Source of the DNA: Roseomonas indoligenes
GTDB lineage: Bacteria > Pseudomonadota > Alphaproteobacteria > Acetobacterales > Acetobacteraceae
Length of the DNA: 64,000 bases
Assembly (NCBI RefSeq): GCF_017813365.1
Contig: NZ_JAGIZA010000008.1
Span: 62,001 to 126,000 of the forward strand
Reading direction: 5' to 3'
Shown: positions 27,196 to 35,797 of the stretch, one piece after another
Position numbering within the stretch: the stretch's first letter is position 1
How the letters are laid out: every line of letters starts with the position of its first letter
Translations under genes and position numbers: made by a program
The notes under the pieces: model-generated
What the model was told of the DNA's origin: nothing
Database searches by the model: none
The model's input: the letters and a program-made list of their open reading frames with translations, nothing else

Positions 27196-28441
27196 CGCGC
27201 ATCTCCTCCTCCGATCCGCGCGGCCGCGCCTCCAGCCCGGCGGAGAGCGCCAGGCCGAGGGCAAACCAGACCATGCGGTTCCCCATATCCGTGGAGACCA
27301 TGGCGCCCAGCGCCACCGGCAGCACCAGCGCCACCAGCCGCCCCGCCGCGCCCGGCGGCAGCGCCCGAAGCCGCCCGACCAGCAGCGCCAGCCCGCCCCC
27401 GAAAGCCCCCAGCCAGAGCAGCAGGCCTGGTAGCCCGCCCTCCACCATCGCCTCCAGCATGTGGTTGTGGGGATAGAGGCCGCGCCGCTCCCCGTTCCCC
27501 GCCGCGAGCGTAAAGCCGCCCGTGCCGAGGCCCCAGGGCAGGGTTTCCCCCGTCCAGCGCAGCGCCTCTGCCCAGAGGACGGGGCGGGCCGACGCGGCGA
27601 TGCCGTCCCCCGTGAAGCGCTCCAGCGTCCGCAGCCCCTCGGCCCGGGTGGGATCCGCCAGCACCACCGCCAGGCCCAGCAGCACCGTGCCCGCAGCCAG
27701 TCCCACCCAGCCCAGCGCCGCCCTGCCCCGCCCGGCCGACCAGAGATGCGCGGCCGGCGCCAGCGCCACCGCCAGCCCCAGCGCGAGCAGCCCCGCCCGC
27801 CCACCCGGCAGCAGCCCCGCCCCGCCGAGGAATACCGTCAGCAGCGCCCAGCCCAGGCGCCACACGCCCCGGGCCTCCACCACCTGCAGGGCGGAGAGGC
27901 CCGCCGCGCAGGCGATGGCAAGCCCGGCCAGCTGGTACTGCACGCGCACCATGTCCGGGTTCGCCCCCACTGCGCCGCCCAGCACCACGCTCCCGCTCGC
28001 CAGCCCCAGGGCGATGGAGGCGGCGATGAAGGGGCCGAGCAGCAGCGTGGACCCGGCCAGCACGCGCCGCGCGCCGGAATCGCCCCCCACCGCCAGCCCC
28101 GCCAGCAGCATGGCCGGGCCGACCAGCACCACCTCCGGCAGCTTCGCCGAGAGCACCTCCCGCGAAGGACTCCAGAGCGCGGCGAGGACGAGCCAGACCC
28201 AGAGCAGGCCGCAGCAGGCCAGCGGCGGCGCGATCGCCGGCAGCGCCCGCCAGCGCGTGCCCGCCGCCAGCAGCAGCAGCCCGGGCATGAGCGCCAGGGT
28301 GCAGAGAAGCGTCAGGTCGAAGGGCAGGTTCGCCAGCAGCGGGGTGGATTTCAGGCCGCCCGCGAACTGCATGCCGGCGGCGGGAAGCCCGGCCAGGGCT
28401 GCCAGGGCTGCGGCGCCAGGGCGGGGGACCGTCAGGGACAT
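27188..28441 (-). CDS. O-antigen polymerase/ligase-like membrane protein (Wzy/WaaL)
   Basis: A 417-residue protein with about ten to twelve membrane helices and the family signature YPHNHMLEAMVEGGLPGLLLW (about residues 315-335) in a periplasmic loop. It polymerises or ligates lipid-linked repeat units on the periplasmic face. The ATG at 28441 is chosen because the residues before it belong to a structured repeat. Its gene overlaps the sugar-transferase start by eight bases. No Wzx-type flippase is seen in this cluster. Confidence 0.85.
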   Translation of the reverse strand: MSLTVPRPGAAALAALAGLPAAGMQFAGGLKSTPLLANLPFDLTLLCTLALMPGLLLLAAGTRWRALPAIAPPLACCGLLWVWLVLAALWSPSREVLSAKLPEVVLVGPAMLLAGLAVGGDSGARRVLAGSTLLLGPFIAASIALGLASGSVVLGGAVGANPDMVRVQYQLAGLAIACAAGLSALQVVEARGVWRLGWALLTVFLGGAGLLPGGRAGLLALGLAVALAPAAHLWSAGRGRAALGWVGLAAGTVLLGLAVVLADPTRAEGLRTLERFTGDGIAASARPVLWAEALRWTGETLPWGLGTGGFTLAAGNGERRGLYPHNHMLEAMVEGGLPGLLLWLGAFGGGLALLVGRLRALPPGAAGRLVALVLPVALGAMVSTDMGNRMVWFALGLALSAGLEARPRGSEEEMRVA

Positions 28442-28445
28442 CGCG

Positions 28446-28695
28446 GGCTGCCTCCAGGAGGCACCGCCCCCTGGAACCCTCGCCGGGGTGGCAACGCCCA
28501 CCCCGGACCCCGCGATCGGGATGCCGCGGGACCGACCTGACGTGTCAGCCCTCCACGATCGGGACCGATCCTGCCCTTGCAGCCGCCTCGGGGCACGGAC
28601 CCGAGGCGCACCGTCAGCTGTGCAGTCCCAAAGCCTAGAAGAAGATGATGGTGAGGGGGCCGGGGAGAGGAAGAATTCCTTGTCCCTCTTCCCGG
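28446..28695 (-). repeat. Structured intergenic repeat, copy 3
   Basis: Same orientation as copy 2, with palindrome 28660-28695, stem CGCCTCGGG/CCCGAGGCG after CCTGCCCTTGCAGC, and a GC hairpin CCAGGAGGC...GCCCCCTGG next to the polymerase start. Unlike the other copies it lies between two genes pointing the same way, splitting Wzz-like from Wzy-like. Confidence 0.8.
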
Positions 28696-28736
28696 GGCCA
28701 CGGAGCCTGACAGGTCAGGAAAAGCACCCCGCCCCA

Positions 28737-29642
28737 TCACTCCTCCCGCTTGCGCGCCAGGGCCGGACGGGGCGCGATGCGGGCGCCGGCCGGGCGGCGT
28801 TCCGGAACCGCGGGCACCCCGAAGAGCAGCACGCGGCAGGCGGCGAGGAGGGTGCAGGCCAGCGGCACGGCGACGCCCAGCAGCATCAGCAGCAGGGGGC
28901 GGTTCGGCAGGGCGGGCCAGAGGCCGACGCTGGGCACGGAGACGAGGCGGGCGGCCACCGCGTCATCCGCCGCCGCGATCACGCCGGCGCGCTGGTGCTG
29001 GGCGAGCAACTCGTAGATCGGGGTGCGCAGGAAGATGTCGCGCTCCGTCGCGAGACGGGCTTCCAGGGCGGCGATGCGGCGGCGGGCGAGATCATCCAGG
29101 CTGGCGCGCACCTGGCTTTCGCCGAAGGCGTGCAGGCGGCGGAGGATGTCCAGCGCCGCCGCGCGGTCGGGGTGGGGGATGGCGAGGCTGGTCGTGACGG
29201 TGGCGAGGGACTGGGTGACGCCGAGGTTCCGGTCCAGCCAGCGGTCCACGTCGTCCAGATCGGCGGGGGGCGGGGGGAAGCCGATGAGGCCGCGGATGCG
29301 GCCCGTCACGCCCGCCAGTTTCTGACGGGTCAGCTCCGCCAGTATATCCGTGTCCCGCGCCAGCATCGCCACGGCCTCCGGGCTGCGGATGGCGGCGAGG
29401 TAGATGGCGAAGTTGCCGCCGGCGCGGGTGTCCAGCAGGGCGCCGGGCATGACGAGGCCGCCCTGGATGAGAGTGGACGCGGCCAGCCCCGTGGTCTCGG
29501 CCGGCGCCACCACCGCCTCCGCCACGTATTGCCGCGGCCAGAGCATGATGAGCGTGGCGCCCAGGAGGAAAAGGGCCAGGGTCGCCGAGGCGACCCGCCA
29601 GCGGAGGCGCCATAGGCCGAGCAGGAGAAGTTCGAGCGGCAT
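28737..29642 (-). CDS. Wzz-like polysaccharide chain-length/co-polymerase protein
   Basis: A 301-residue protein with two membrane helices, one near the N-terminus (VASATLALFLLGATLIML) and one near residue 245 (LLLMLLGVAVPLACTLLAAC), around a periplasmic domain with helical stretches (LDDLARRRIAALEARLATERD). This is the plan of chain-length determinants. The cytoplasmic tyrosine-kinase domain of Wzc is absent. The tail after the second helix is short and basic. It would set polymer length together with the Wzy-like protein next door. Confidence 0.72.
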   Translation of the reverse strand: MPLELLLLGLWRLRWRVASATLALFLLGATLIMLWPRQYVAEAVVAPAETTGLAASTLIQGGLVMPGALLDTRAGGNFAIYLAAIRSPEAVAMLARDTDILAELTRQKLAGVTGRIRGLIGFPPPPADLDDVDRWLDRNLGVTQSLATVTTSLAIPHPDRAAALDILRRLHAFGESQVRASLDDLARRRIAALEARLATERDIFLRTPIYELLAQHQRAGVIAAADDAVAARLVSVPSVGLWPALPNRPLLLMLLGVAVPLACTLLAACRVLLFGVPAVPERRPAGARIAPRPALARKREE

Positions 29643-29670
29643 CCCCGATCACGAGACTGTGTTGCCTATC

Positions 29671-31440
29671 TTAGGCTCTGGTTTTGACCTCCGTGCAACC
29701 GGCACGGAACGTGATTTGCGTGGTGATCATGCCGACGGGTGCCGCCGCGCGCGCCACGAGCACGGGGATCGGTCGCACGGCTCCATAGGCCGGACTCTCC
29801 CACCCCTCCTCCAGCGAGAGGCGGAGCGGGGCATCGGCGGAGAGGGCGATGCGGGCGGCCGGGCCGTCCAGGACGCCGTCCTCCAGCCGCCAGGGGCCGG
29901 GGGCGAGGTGCCAGCGCAGGGCGATGGCGCGGAAGGGGCCGGAGACCCGGTCCTCCACGATCCACCTCCCCTCGCGGGGCCGCACGCGGCGGGCATGGCG
30001 GTTGCCGCGGGAATCCCGGGTGGCGGCGCCGTCGGAGAGAGGTTCGGTGGACACCCAGCGGGCGAGGAGGAAGCGCCCGGCCCGCGGCATCGGCTCTGCT
30101 TCGTCGAACAGAATCAGGTTGTGGGCGGCGGCAGACCCGAAATGGGCCGTCCACCACGCTTGGCCCGGGGGCGGGTTGTAGGCGCCGGTGCGCGTGTCCC
30201 GCAGGAGGTTCAGCGGACCGTTCCAGAGGTCGAGGTGCAGCAGGTCCGCCTGGCCGGGGCGGAAGGCCAGGGGACCGGTGCGGAGCAGCGCGCGGGCCCC
30301 GCCCCGTTGCCAGCCGCGCGTGCCCGCCGCTTTCCACTCCGCCCTGGCTTCCAGAGGCGGGGCGCCGGGAAGGCCGAGCCAGGCGCAGCCCGGATCGTCC
30401 GGGGCGCCCGCGGAGGCCCCGAGGAAGAGGCGGGCCGCCCGCTCCGCGCTGCCGCGGGCATCGGCAGGACCGGCGAGGGAGAGGTCGGCGAAGGCGGAGC
30501 CGTCCTGGTGGCCGAGGTGGGGCGTGGTGCCTGTGGCCGGGTCCACCAGCCGCGCCAGCCAGCGCGCGGCGGCGGCGGCGCGGCTGGGGAAGGGGGCGGG
30601 AAGGGGCGGGGCGCCGTGGTGGCGGCGCAGCCACTCGGTAAGGGAGAGCACGTCCAGCAGCAGGCGGTGGTAGCCGGTCGAGACCTGGGCGAAGCCGCCA
30701 TCCGCTGCCACCAGCCGCCCCAGGGCGCGGGCGAGGTCCCCGGCGGCGTGGCGGGCCATGGCCGCATCGCCTAGGGCCCAGGCGCAGGCGAGGAGGCCGG
30801 CCGGCTCACTGACCGCGTGGTTGTTGTCCTGCGCCACGGCATAGGCGCGGGTGGCCGCGATGCGGCGGGCGTGCAGGCGCAGAAGGGCGGCCATCCCCGG
30901 CACGGGCGCGCTGCCGCCGAGCAGGGCGTGGGACAATGCCAGGTGCAGGGCCCGCAGCGCCGCCTCCTGCCCGCAGGCCCAGGCGGGGCCGCAGAAGGGC
31001 GGGTTGGCGGCGGCCCATTCGGCCAGCCGGGCCTCGGCCCGCGTGCGATGTCCGGCCTCCGGCTCCAGACGATGGGCCTGGACCAGCGCGGGAAGCCAGG
31101 AGAGGCGGTTGGCCTCCCAGACCGGGCGGATGTCGCCCGGCGTGAAGAGATCCATGCCGAGGGCGGGTGCGGAGGGGTCGAAGGGGCCGTGCGCGACGGC
31201 CGGGGGAAGGGCGCCGGCGGCGGCCAGCACCGCCGTGGCGGCGCCGGGGGAGAGGGACGGCGCCGGGGGTGTCGTGCCCGGCAGGAAGGGGGCGGGGGGG
31301 AGGGGAAGATCCCGCAGGGCGCGCCCGGCCAGCCCGGAGGCCACCCGCCCCCTGTGCCATGCCAGCCACAGCAGTGGGCGTGCGCCCAGCCGGGCGGCGG
31401 CATCGAGGCGCAGCAAGGCCTGGGGCGCTTGGAGGGGCAT
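29671..31440 (-). CDS. Heparinase II/III-like polysaccharide lyase-family protein
   Basis: A 589-residue protein with the two-part heparinase II/III plan: a helical toroid containing AVAQDNNHAVSEPAGLL (about residues 198-215) and a C-terminal beta-sandwich starting with FRPGQADLLHLDLW (about 395) and including AAHNLILFD. No clear signal peptide is seen. Such proteins are common in exopolysaccharide clusters, where they may trim polymer or act as uronate lyases. It is divergent from the interrupted export gene; their promoters share the 102 bases between them. Confidence 0.83.
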   Translation of the reverse strand: MPLQAPQALLRLDAAARLGARPLLWLAWHRGRVASGLAGRALRDLPLPPAPFLPGTTPPAPSLSPGAATAVLAAAGALPPAVAHGPFDPSAPALGMDLFTPGDIRPVWEANRLSWLPALVQAHRLEPEAGHRTRAEARLAEWAAANPPFCGPAWACGQEAALRALHLALSHALLGGSAPVPGMAALLRLHARRIAATRAYAVAQDNNHAVSEPAGLLACAWALGDAAMARHAAGDLARALGRLVAADGGFAQVSTGYHRLLLDVLSLTEWLRRHHGAPPLPAPFPSRAAAAARWLARLVDPATGTTPHLGHQDGSAFADLSLAGPADARGSAERAARLFLGASAGAPDDPGCAWLGLPGAPPLEARAEWKAAGTRGWQRGGARALLRTGPLAFRPGQADLLHLDLWNGPLNLLRDTRTGAYNPPPGQAWWTAHFGSAAAHNLILFDEAEPMPRAGRFLLARWVSTEPLSDGAATRDSRGNRHARRVRPREGRWIVEDRVSGPFRAIALRWHLAPGPWRLEDGVLDGPAARIALSADAPLRLSLEEGWESPAYGAVRPIPVLVARAAAPVGMITTQITFRAGCTEVKTRA

Positions 31441-31542
31441 GAGGCGCGTGATAGCACGATCACGACTTCGTTATATCTGTTCCGCTGTGCGGGCCGGTTG
31501 CGGCGCGCGGCGGGGCTCGGCCGGGGGCGGGGCGGGTTGCCG

Positions 31543-32016
31543 ATGCGGGACGGCAGGATCAGGACCGGGGCTGTCAGGGCAGGGCGCCTCGGCGTGGCGC
31601 TGCTGCTCGCCCCCCCGCCAATGGGTGGGGCCATGGCCCAGGGCCAGCCGTTGATGCCGCCCTCGCTGCCATCCACCCTGCCGGGCGGCATGCCACTGCC
31701 GGGCCTGCCCTCCGGCTCGCAGCAGGAGATCCTGCAGCGCATCCTGGACGCGGCGGGATCGCGGACCTCCGGCGGCATCCCCGCCAGCCCGGCCCCGGCC
31801 GCCCCGGCGCCCCCGCCCGCCTCCCCGATCCCGGCCACGGGCGCCTACGCCGCTCCTTCGCCGGCGCCGCGACTCGATCCTGCCGAGCCGCTCTCCAACA
31901 CCGAGGCCTTCTTCGCCGCCCGCCTGCCGGAGCAGCAGCCGCCGCTGCGGCAGTTCGGCTACGACACCTTCCGACGATCAACGCTGAACAATGCAGCATT
32001 TGCTACTGTGTTGTGA
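31543..32016 (+). pseudogene. 5' fragment of an SLBB polysaccharide export gene, cut by the island
   Basis: ATG at 31543 opens a signal peptide (LGVALLLAPPPMGGAMAQG) and a Pro/Ala-rich mature N-terminus ending in PLRQFGYDTF. At 31973 host sequence stops and island sequence begins; 14 foreign codons later there is a stop. The continuation is at 52675 in the same frame. The fragment keeps the export signal but none of the export domains, so alone it should not work. Rejoining the halves gives 956 codons. Confidence 0.9.
31950..31973 (+). other. attL: 24-bp direct repeat at the left island junction
   Basis: The first 20 bases are GCAGTTCGGCTACGACACCT, then TCCG. An identical copy is at 52651-52674. 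It lies inside the export gene (codons for QFGYDTF plus the first two bases of an Arg codon). Confidence 0.92.
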
Positions 32017-32128
32017 GAGAAGCGTGGTTTAGCCCATGTTCCAGCCCACAAGGCTTCTGAGGGCGTGGTAATATCGATGCGAAACCATCTGCACAATCTT
32101 AGGTTGATTTAACTATCAGTTAACAACC

Positions 32129-32332
32129 ATGCTGAATTCTGCGGTCACCGAAGGGGCCAAGAAAATGCAGGGAACGTCTGATTTCGTCCGTGAAGGTGCT
32201 GGGACAGATCCACTGGCCTCCTTCAACGACAACCAAGTTCCGACACCTTGGCCGCAAGCGGGCTTGGTAATCCTTGGATCCTCGCTTGCAGGTTGGGCTC
32301 TCATCATCTCGGCCCTGCGCGCTCTGTTCTGA
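32129..32332 (+). CDS. Possible small membrane protein (67 residues)
   Basis: A small frame ending in one hydrophobic helix (AGLVILGSSLAGWALIISAL). ATG 32129 lies just after an inverted repeat TTAACTATCAGTTAA (32109-32123); a later ATG at 32165 has AAGGGG upstream and may be the true start. No family recognised. It is the first frame inside the left island edge. Confidence 0.35.
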   Translation: MLNSAVTEGAKKMQGTSDFVREGAGTDPLASFNDNQVPTPWPQAGLVILGSSLAGWALIISALRALF

Positions 32333-32526
32333 CAGGGTGTCAGCCTTGCTGGCTGGCAGGCGAAGGGGAGCCTGCAACTACGCTTGTGACGTCTCAGTCA
32401 TGGCCTGGGCAGGGCTCATCCTCACGAACCACCTCCGCCGCTGCTTAGAAGGTCGGATCACGGGCATCACCCTGCTGCTCTGACGGCCGGTGAAACAGAG
32501 GCGATCGCTTGCGTAAGTACGGAGGT

Positions 32527-32874
32527 TCAGTTGCTGCGATCAGGGCCCGATCGATACACGCTCAGTGAGCGTTGTACCCGCTGACCAAGGGTCTCCTGGC
32601 CTGGCAAAACCGGCGATAGAAGCTGCATTGCCCGCTCCAAACGGGAATGAGCGGCATCGACAAGACCAACTGCATCTTGAAGCCGGCACATGCCTGACCA
32701 GCCATCGATGACATGCCCAGCCATGGTGATGCGGAAGAGCGTTCCCGGCAGGTTGCCGTCGATCGTAGCATTTCGGTAGCGGTACGATGGCCCGTTAAGC
32801 GGTCCGCATCCGATAACCATCTCCGCCGGTTCCGAGTGACCCATGTCGTTGATCAACGAGCTACCTTCGTACAT
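32527..32874 (-). CDS. Hypothetical protein (115 residues)
   Basis: Frame of 115 residues with mixed composition (GHVIDGWSGMCRLQDAVGLVDAAHSRLERAMQLL), more protein-like than frames on the other strand. ATG 32874, weak ribosome site. No membrane segment or known motif. The gap 32333-32526 next to it holds nothing I can name. Confidence 0.35.
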   Translation of the reverse strand: MYEGSSLINDMGHSEPAEMVIGCGPLNGPSYRYRNATIDGNLPGTLFRITMAGHVIDGWSGMCRLQDAVGLVDAAHSRLERAMQLLSPVLPGQETLGQRVQRSLSVYRSGPDRSN

Positions 32875-33033
32875 GGGCCCCCCCAGCCTTCGTCGAAAGT
32901 TTCAACCCAAGGTTGATTAGCTCAATCACGCTCGCGCGACCATACCTCATCTGAAATGTTCTCGAACTCTCGCGGGAGCCTACTCGCCGGTCCCTCGCTA
33001 ACGAGGCGCGACGTGGCCTATTTTGCAGCTGAA

Positions 33034-33096
33034 GGTTGCTCAGCCCTCGCCATCTACCCCGGCCAGGGTTGCTCAGTGCGATCCAGGGTTGCTCAG
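33034..33096 (+). repeat. Three GGTTGCTCAG direct repeats in a larger inverted repeat
   Basis: GGTTGCTCAG occurs at 33034, 33067 and 33087. Around them CATCTACCCC (33051-33060) and GGGTAGATGG (33111-33120) form inverted arms. This is part of the gene-free stretch 32875-33436 downstream of the leftward operon. Function unknown; an origin or terminator region is possible. Confidence 0.55.
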
Positions 33097-33312
33097 CCGA
33101 ACTCTGGTCAGGGTAGATGGGGCTGAAGGCTGGCCAGGGTTCACGGGTCCTTCCTGCCCCCTCCCCCGAACGGGGGTATTTCGCGCCCCGGCTCTCGCGT
33201 GCGTCTGACCTGAAAATCTCCAGGTTTCTTCTTCGGCCGGGAGGGCGGAGCATTACCCACCGACTGTGAAAACTCGTCACGCCGTATCTGACTTTCAGAG
33301 TGGGTCGGATTG

Positions 33313-33432
33313 TCGTTTTCACCCCGCCCCCGCGTTTTCCGGTCGGACAGGTCGGACAGGTCGGACCGACCAATAAAATCGGGGCTAAACTGCTGTCCGA
33401 CTGCCCCGCGGCTGGTCGGACAGGTCGGACAG
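33313..33432 (-). repeat. Hairpin/tandem repeat family of the island, copy A
   Basis: Read leftward: CTGTCCGACC twice in tandem, a loop, GTCGGACAG (making a stem), a spacer with GTTTAGCCCCG, then three more tandem GTCCGACCT units and a G-rich tail. Copies B and C lie at 50351 and 50487 in the opposite direction. Confidence 0.8.
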
Positions 33433-33436
33433 CGCC

Positions 33437-33907
33437 TCAGCTTGCGTCAGGTAGGCCCGACGCATGCAGCCCGGCCACGAAGGCTCGCAAGGCATCCTCC
33501 GTCATCGCCCGAAGCTTGCGCTGTTGCTCGCGTGACAGCCCCAGCAGCTTGCCCGCTTCAACCGGTAGGTCATTCGTCATGCTGCGGCGAAAGCCTGTCA
33601 GGGCACGCACTAACGCCGTGCGGGCTTCCTCGGCCGGGAGGAGTGCGCCGACCTCCACCGCCGTCTGCCGCTCCATCCGCAGCACGCGCAGCGCCATGAA
33701 CTGCTGGGTGCGGGAGAACTCCTCGCGTGAAGGCATGAGTTCAGCGAGGCGAGCCAGGGCCTCCTCCCGATCGAACTGCCACCCGTCACCACGCCCGATG
33801 CCGCGGCGGAGGACCGGGAAGTCCGGATCCTCCGCCAGCTTTGCATCCAGGGTGGCCTTGGCGATGCCGGCCGCGGCGGCCAGCTCCCGCTTGTTCACGA
33901 TGGGCAT
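33437..33907 (-). CDS. Nu1-like phage terminase small subunit
   Basis: A 156-residue protein. The N-terminal winged helix (VNKRELAAAAGIAKATLDAKL, then VLRRGIGRGDGWQFD) matches Nu1/DUF1441 small terminases, which bind the packaging site of phage DNA. The helical second half (LRVLRMERQTAVEVGALLPAEEARTALVRAL) fits their oligomerising region. There is no large terminase gene nearby, as in satellites that redirect a helper's packaging. Last gene of the leftward operon, overlapping the previous one by 13 bases. Confidence 0.72.
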   Translation of the reverse strand: MPIVNKRELAAAAGIAKATLDAKLAEDPDFPVLRRGIGRGDGWQFDREEALARLAELMPSREEFSRTQQFMALRVLRMERQTAVEVGALLPAEEARTALVRALTGFRRSMTNDLPVEAGKLLGLSREQQRKLRAMTEDALRAFVAGLHASGLPDAS

Positions 33908-34146
33908 AGATCAACCCTGACCGCCCCAAACACCCGCATGATGCTCGCTCTCCAAGATGCCTGGATGGAGGTGGGCGAGGCAGGGAGGTTGCGACGGGTG
34001 CTAGCCGCCGGCGGTGTCTGCCGCGGGTAGGTGGAACCGAACCTTCCTCCGCCTGGTCCTTTGGCCCCCGGGCCAGCCGTCCGGGAGCCGTGGTGGAACT
34101 GCAGGACGCTGCGGAGCGGCAGCCCGACGTTGTTCCCCCGCATCAT
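33895..34146 (-). CDS. Small protein with C-terminal SWxASxxRVFG motif
   Basis: An 83-residue frame whose ATGATG start overlaps the upstream stop (ATGA). Its C-terminus has QASWRASIMRVFGA, nearly the same as the end of the upstream protein (DASWKASVQRVFGA). The shared motif and coupling argue that it is a real gene or a broken-off domain of its neighbour. Function unknown. Confidence 0.5.
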   Translation of the reverse strand: MMRGNNVGLPLRSVLQFHHGSRTAGPGAKGPGGGRFGSTYPRQTPPAASTRRNLPASPTSIQASWRASIMRVFGAVRVDLCPS

Positions 34147-34697
34147 CGGCCGGGCTCCTGCCCCGGGGCCTGCGCGGCGCCGAACACCCGCTGCACGCTC
34201 GCCTTCCAGGAGGCGTCGATCTCGGCGGTGTTGGCCGGCGCGCGTGCCCGCGGCGCGGCTAACGGAACAGGGGTGGGCGCGCGGGATGCGGCCGGCTTGG
34301 CGCTGGGGGTCGCATGGCCCGGCCCGCCATGGACGCGCGTCACGCTGGCCGCCCAGGAAGTGTCCGTGCCACCCGCTGAGGCTAGCGGCGAGGACGTTGA
34401 ATGCGCCCCCGCCGCACGGGCCGCTTGCGCCGCGGGAGACTGATCTACGGGCGGCGCGGCCACAGCCCCAGCGGCGGCGCCAGGTTCCCCTTCATCGTCG
34501 GGCCGCCAATCATAGCCCTCATCGTCATGGCCCGGCCCGGGCCCCCTCGCGACGGCGACGACCGCGCCCGAAGCGTCACGCAGGTGGTAGAGGCCCAACG
34601 GTCGACCGACGAGGTACTTGTTGTCAGCGGGGCTGAACATCAGCCCCCCTCTGCCGTCCTTCGTTGCGAGGGTGCCGGGCGGGTTGATCGGTTCCAT
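34143..34697 (-). CDS. Hypothetical phage-type protein with repeated SWxASVxRV motif
   Basis: A 184-residue protein; ATG 34697 follows AGGAGAG. The N-terminal half is compact (NKYLVGRPLGLYHLRDASGAV), and the second half is Ala/Pro-rich with two copies of one motif, DTSWAASVTRVHGG (about residue 112) and DASWKASVQRVFGA (about 160). A third copy is in the next gene. The pattern suggests a short binding unit on a flexible tether. I recognise no family. Confidence 0.6.
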   Translation of the reverse strand: MEPINPPGTLATKDGRGGLMFSPADNKYLVGRPLGLYHLRDASGAVVAVARGPGPGHDDEGYDWRPDDEGEPGAAAGAVAAPPVDQSPAAQAARAAGAHSTSSPLASAGGTDTSWAASVTRVHGGPGHATPSAKPAASRAPTPVPLAAPRARAPANTAEIDASWKASVQRVFGAAQAPGQEPGR

Positions 34698-34723
34698 GAT
34701 CGCTCTCCTGTCTCTGGTGAGGT

Positions 34724-35419
34724 TCAGCCGACTGCCGCGCCGCCGTAGGTCATGATCTGCGAGCCGCTTCCCGCGACGCTCTGGATGCCCATGGCCAAGC
34801 CGCCCGGCCCGGTGGGCCCCGTCGTGTCAGTCGTCTCCTCCGCCGGAGTGGCCGGAGCCGCGGCGCGGGGCAGCTGCACGCCATGTTCGATCAGGGCGGC
34901 GATGGCCTTGGGCCACTCGCGGTGTTCCCCGTAGCCGACAGCGCCGTGACCTAACTCGGCGTCGGGGTACTCGCCCAGCGCCAGCCTCGCCTGCATCTGC
35001 GCCGTCATGGCGGCGTCCGTCATCGCGACGGAGAGGCGGTGGCCCTCCGCCAGGATGCGCCGCAGCCCCGCCTCGTTCTTCGACCACCACCGCTGCAGTT
35101 CGGTGTCGGCGGCCTCTGCGACCTTGGCAGCGGTGTCGGCCCGTCCGATGCGTTCGGCCCGCACGGCGGTGGCGTAACGCTCCTCCAGGCGAGACACGAC
35201 GGAGTGGGTGCGCTCCACGTCCTCACGGGCGTCGGCCAGCGCCTTCTCCGCCGCGGTGATGGCCTTGTCGTCGCCGTCCAGCAGCAGGTCGTCACGGCGC
35301 TTGCGGGCGGCCTCAATGCGGGGGGCGGTCTCCGCCGCGGCGGTCCTGGCGCGCTCCAGCGCTTCGGCGATGTCGGCGGACGTGTTGGTCGCCGGGCGGA
35401 GCTTCAGAAAGTCCAACAT
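34724..35419 (-). CDS. Coiled-coil phage-type protein
   Basis: A 231-residue protein; AGAGGACT precedes the ATG at 35419. Residues about 15-120 are heptad-like helix (ALERARTAAAETAPRIEAARKR...), followed by a short globular part (ALGEYPDAELGHGAVGYGE) and a Gly/Thr/Pro-rich end. Its place between baseplate and terminase genes suggests a virion or assembly role, not proven. Confidence 0.6.
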   Translation of the reverse strand: MLDFLKLRPATNTSADIAEALERARTAAAETAPRIEAARKRRDDLLLDGDDKAITAAEKALADAREDVERTHSVVSRLEERYATAVRAERIGRADTAAKVAEAADTELQRWWSKNEAGLRRILAEGHRLSVAMTDAAMTAQMQARLALGEYPDAELGHGAVGYGEHREWPKAIAALIEHGVQLPRAAAPATPAEETTDTTGPTGPGGLAMGIQSVAGSGSQIMTYGGAAVG

Positions 35420-35477
35420 GGTTCAGTCCTCTATTCGGCGCGCGCGGGATGCGCGGCCTCGGTGAAAGGGGTGGTGG

Positions 35478-35753
35478 TCAGCGCCGCGTCACGACGCGGA
35501 GCGGCGGCGCGGGCGGTGGGAGGAGCGGAGCGTCGGCCGTCACGGCGGTCCCGTGCTGCTCAGGCCCCTGGCGCTCCATCGCGGCGAGGTGCGCGAGCTC
35601 CGCCTCGGTGACCGGGATCCCGTCACGCCAGATGCCGACCTGCGGGAAGGATCCCAGCAGCCAGTCGCGAAGTTCGACAGCGGCTCGGGCGCTTGGCGCC
35701 GGCTGTGGCTGCGGCGAACCGACGGTCTCAGGAATGAGGGTGAAGGGTGACAT
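35478..35753 (-). CDS. Small phage-type protein (91 residues)
   Basis: ATG 35753 has AAGGAGA upstream, a strong site. The middle (AAVELRDWLLGSFPQVGIWRDGIPVTEAELAHLAAME) looks folded; both ends are Pro-rich. Unknown function; part of the leftward operon. Confidence 0.55.
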   Translation of the reverse strand: MSPFTLIPETVGSPQPQPAPSARAAVELRDWLLGSFPQVGIWRDGIPVTEAELAHLAAMERQGPEQHGTAVTADAPLLPPPAPPLRVVTRR

Positions 35754-35797
35754 GGTTCGTCTCCTTGTCTGGTGGCGTGCCTGGTGAGCCGAGCGCG

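Noticed and set aside
31900-32000. tRNA gene as the integration target
   Set aside because: The attachment repeat is protein-coding on both sides and no cloverleaf can be drawn.
33313-33432. CRISPR array
   Set aside because: The repeats are 9-10 bases in direct tandem with no unique spacers of CRISPR length, and no cas genes are near.
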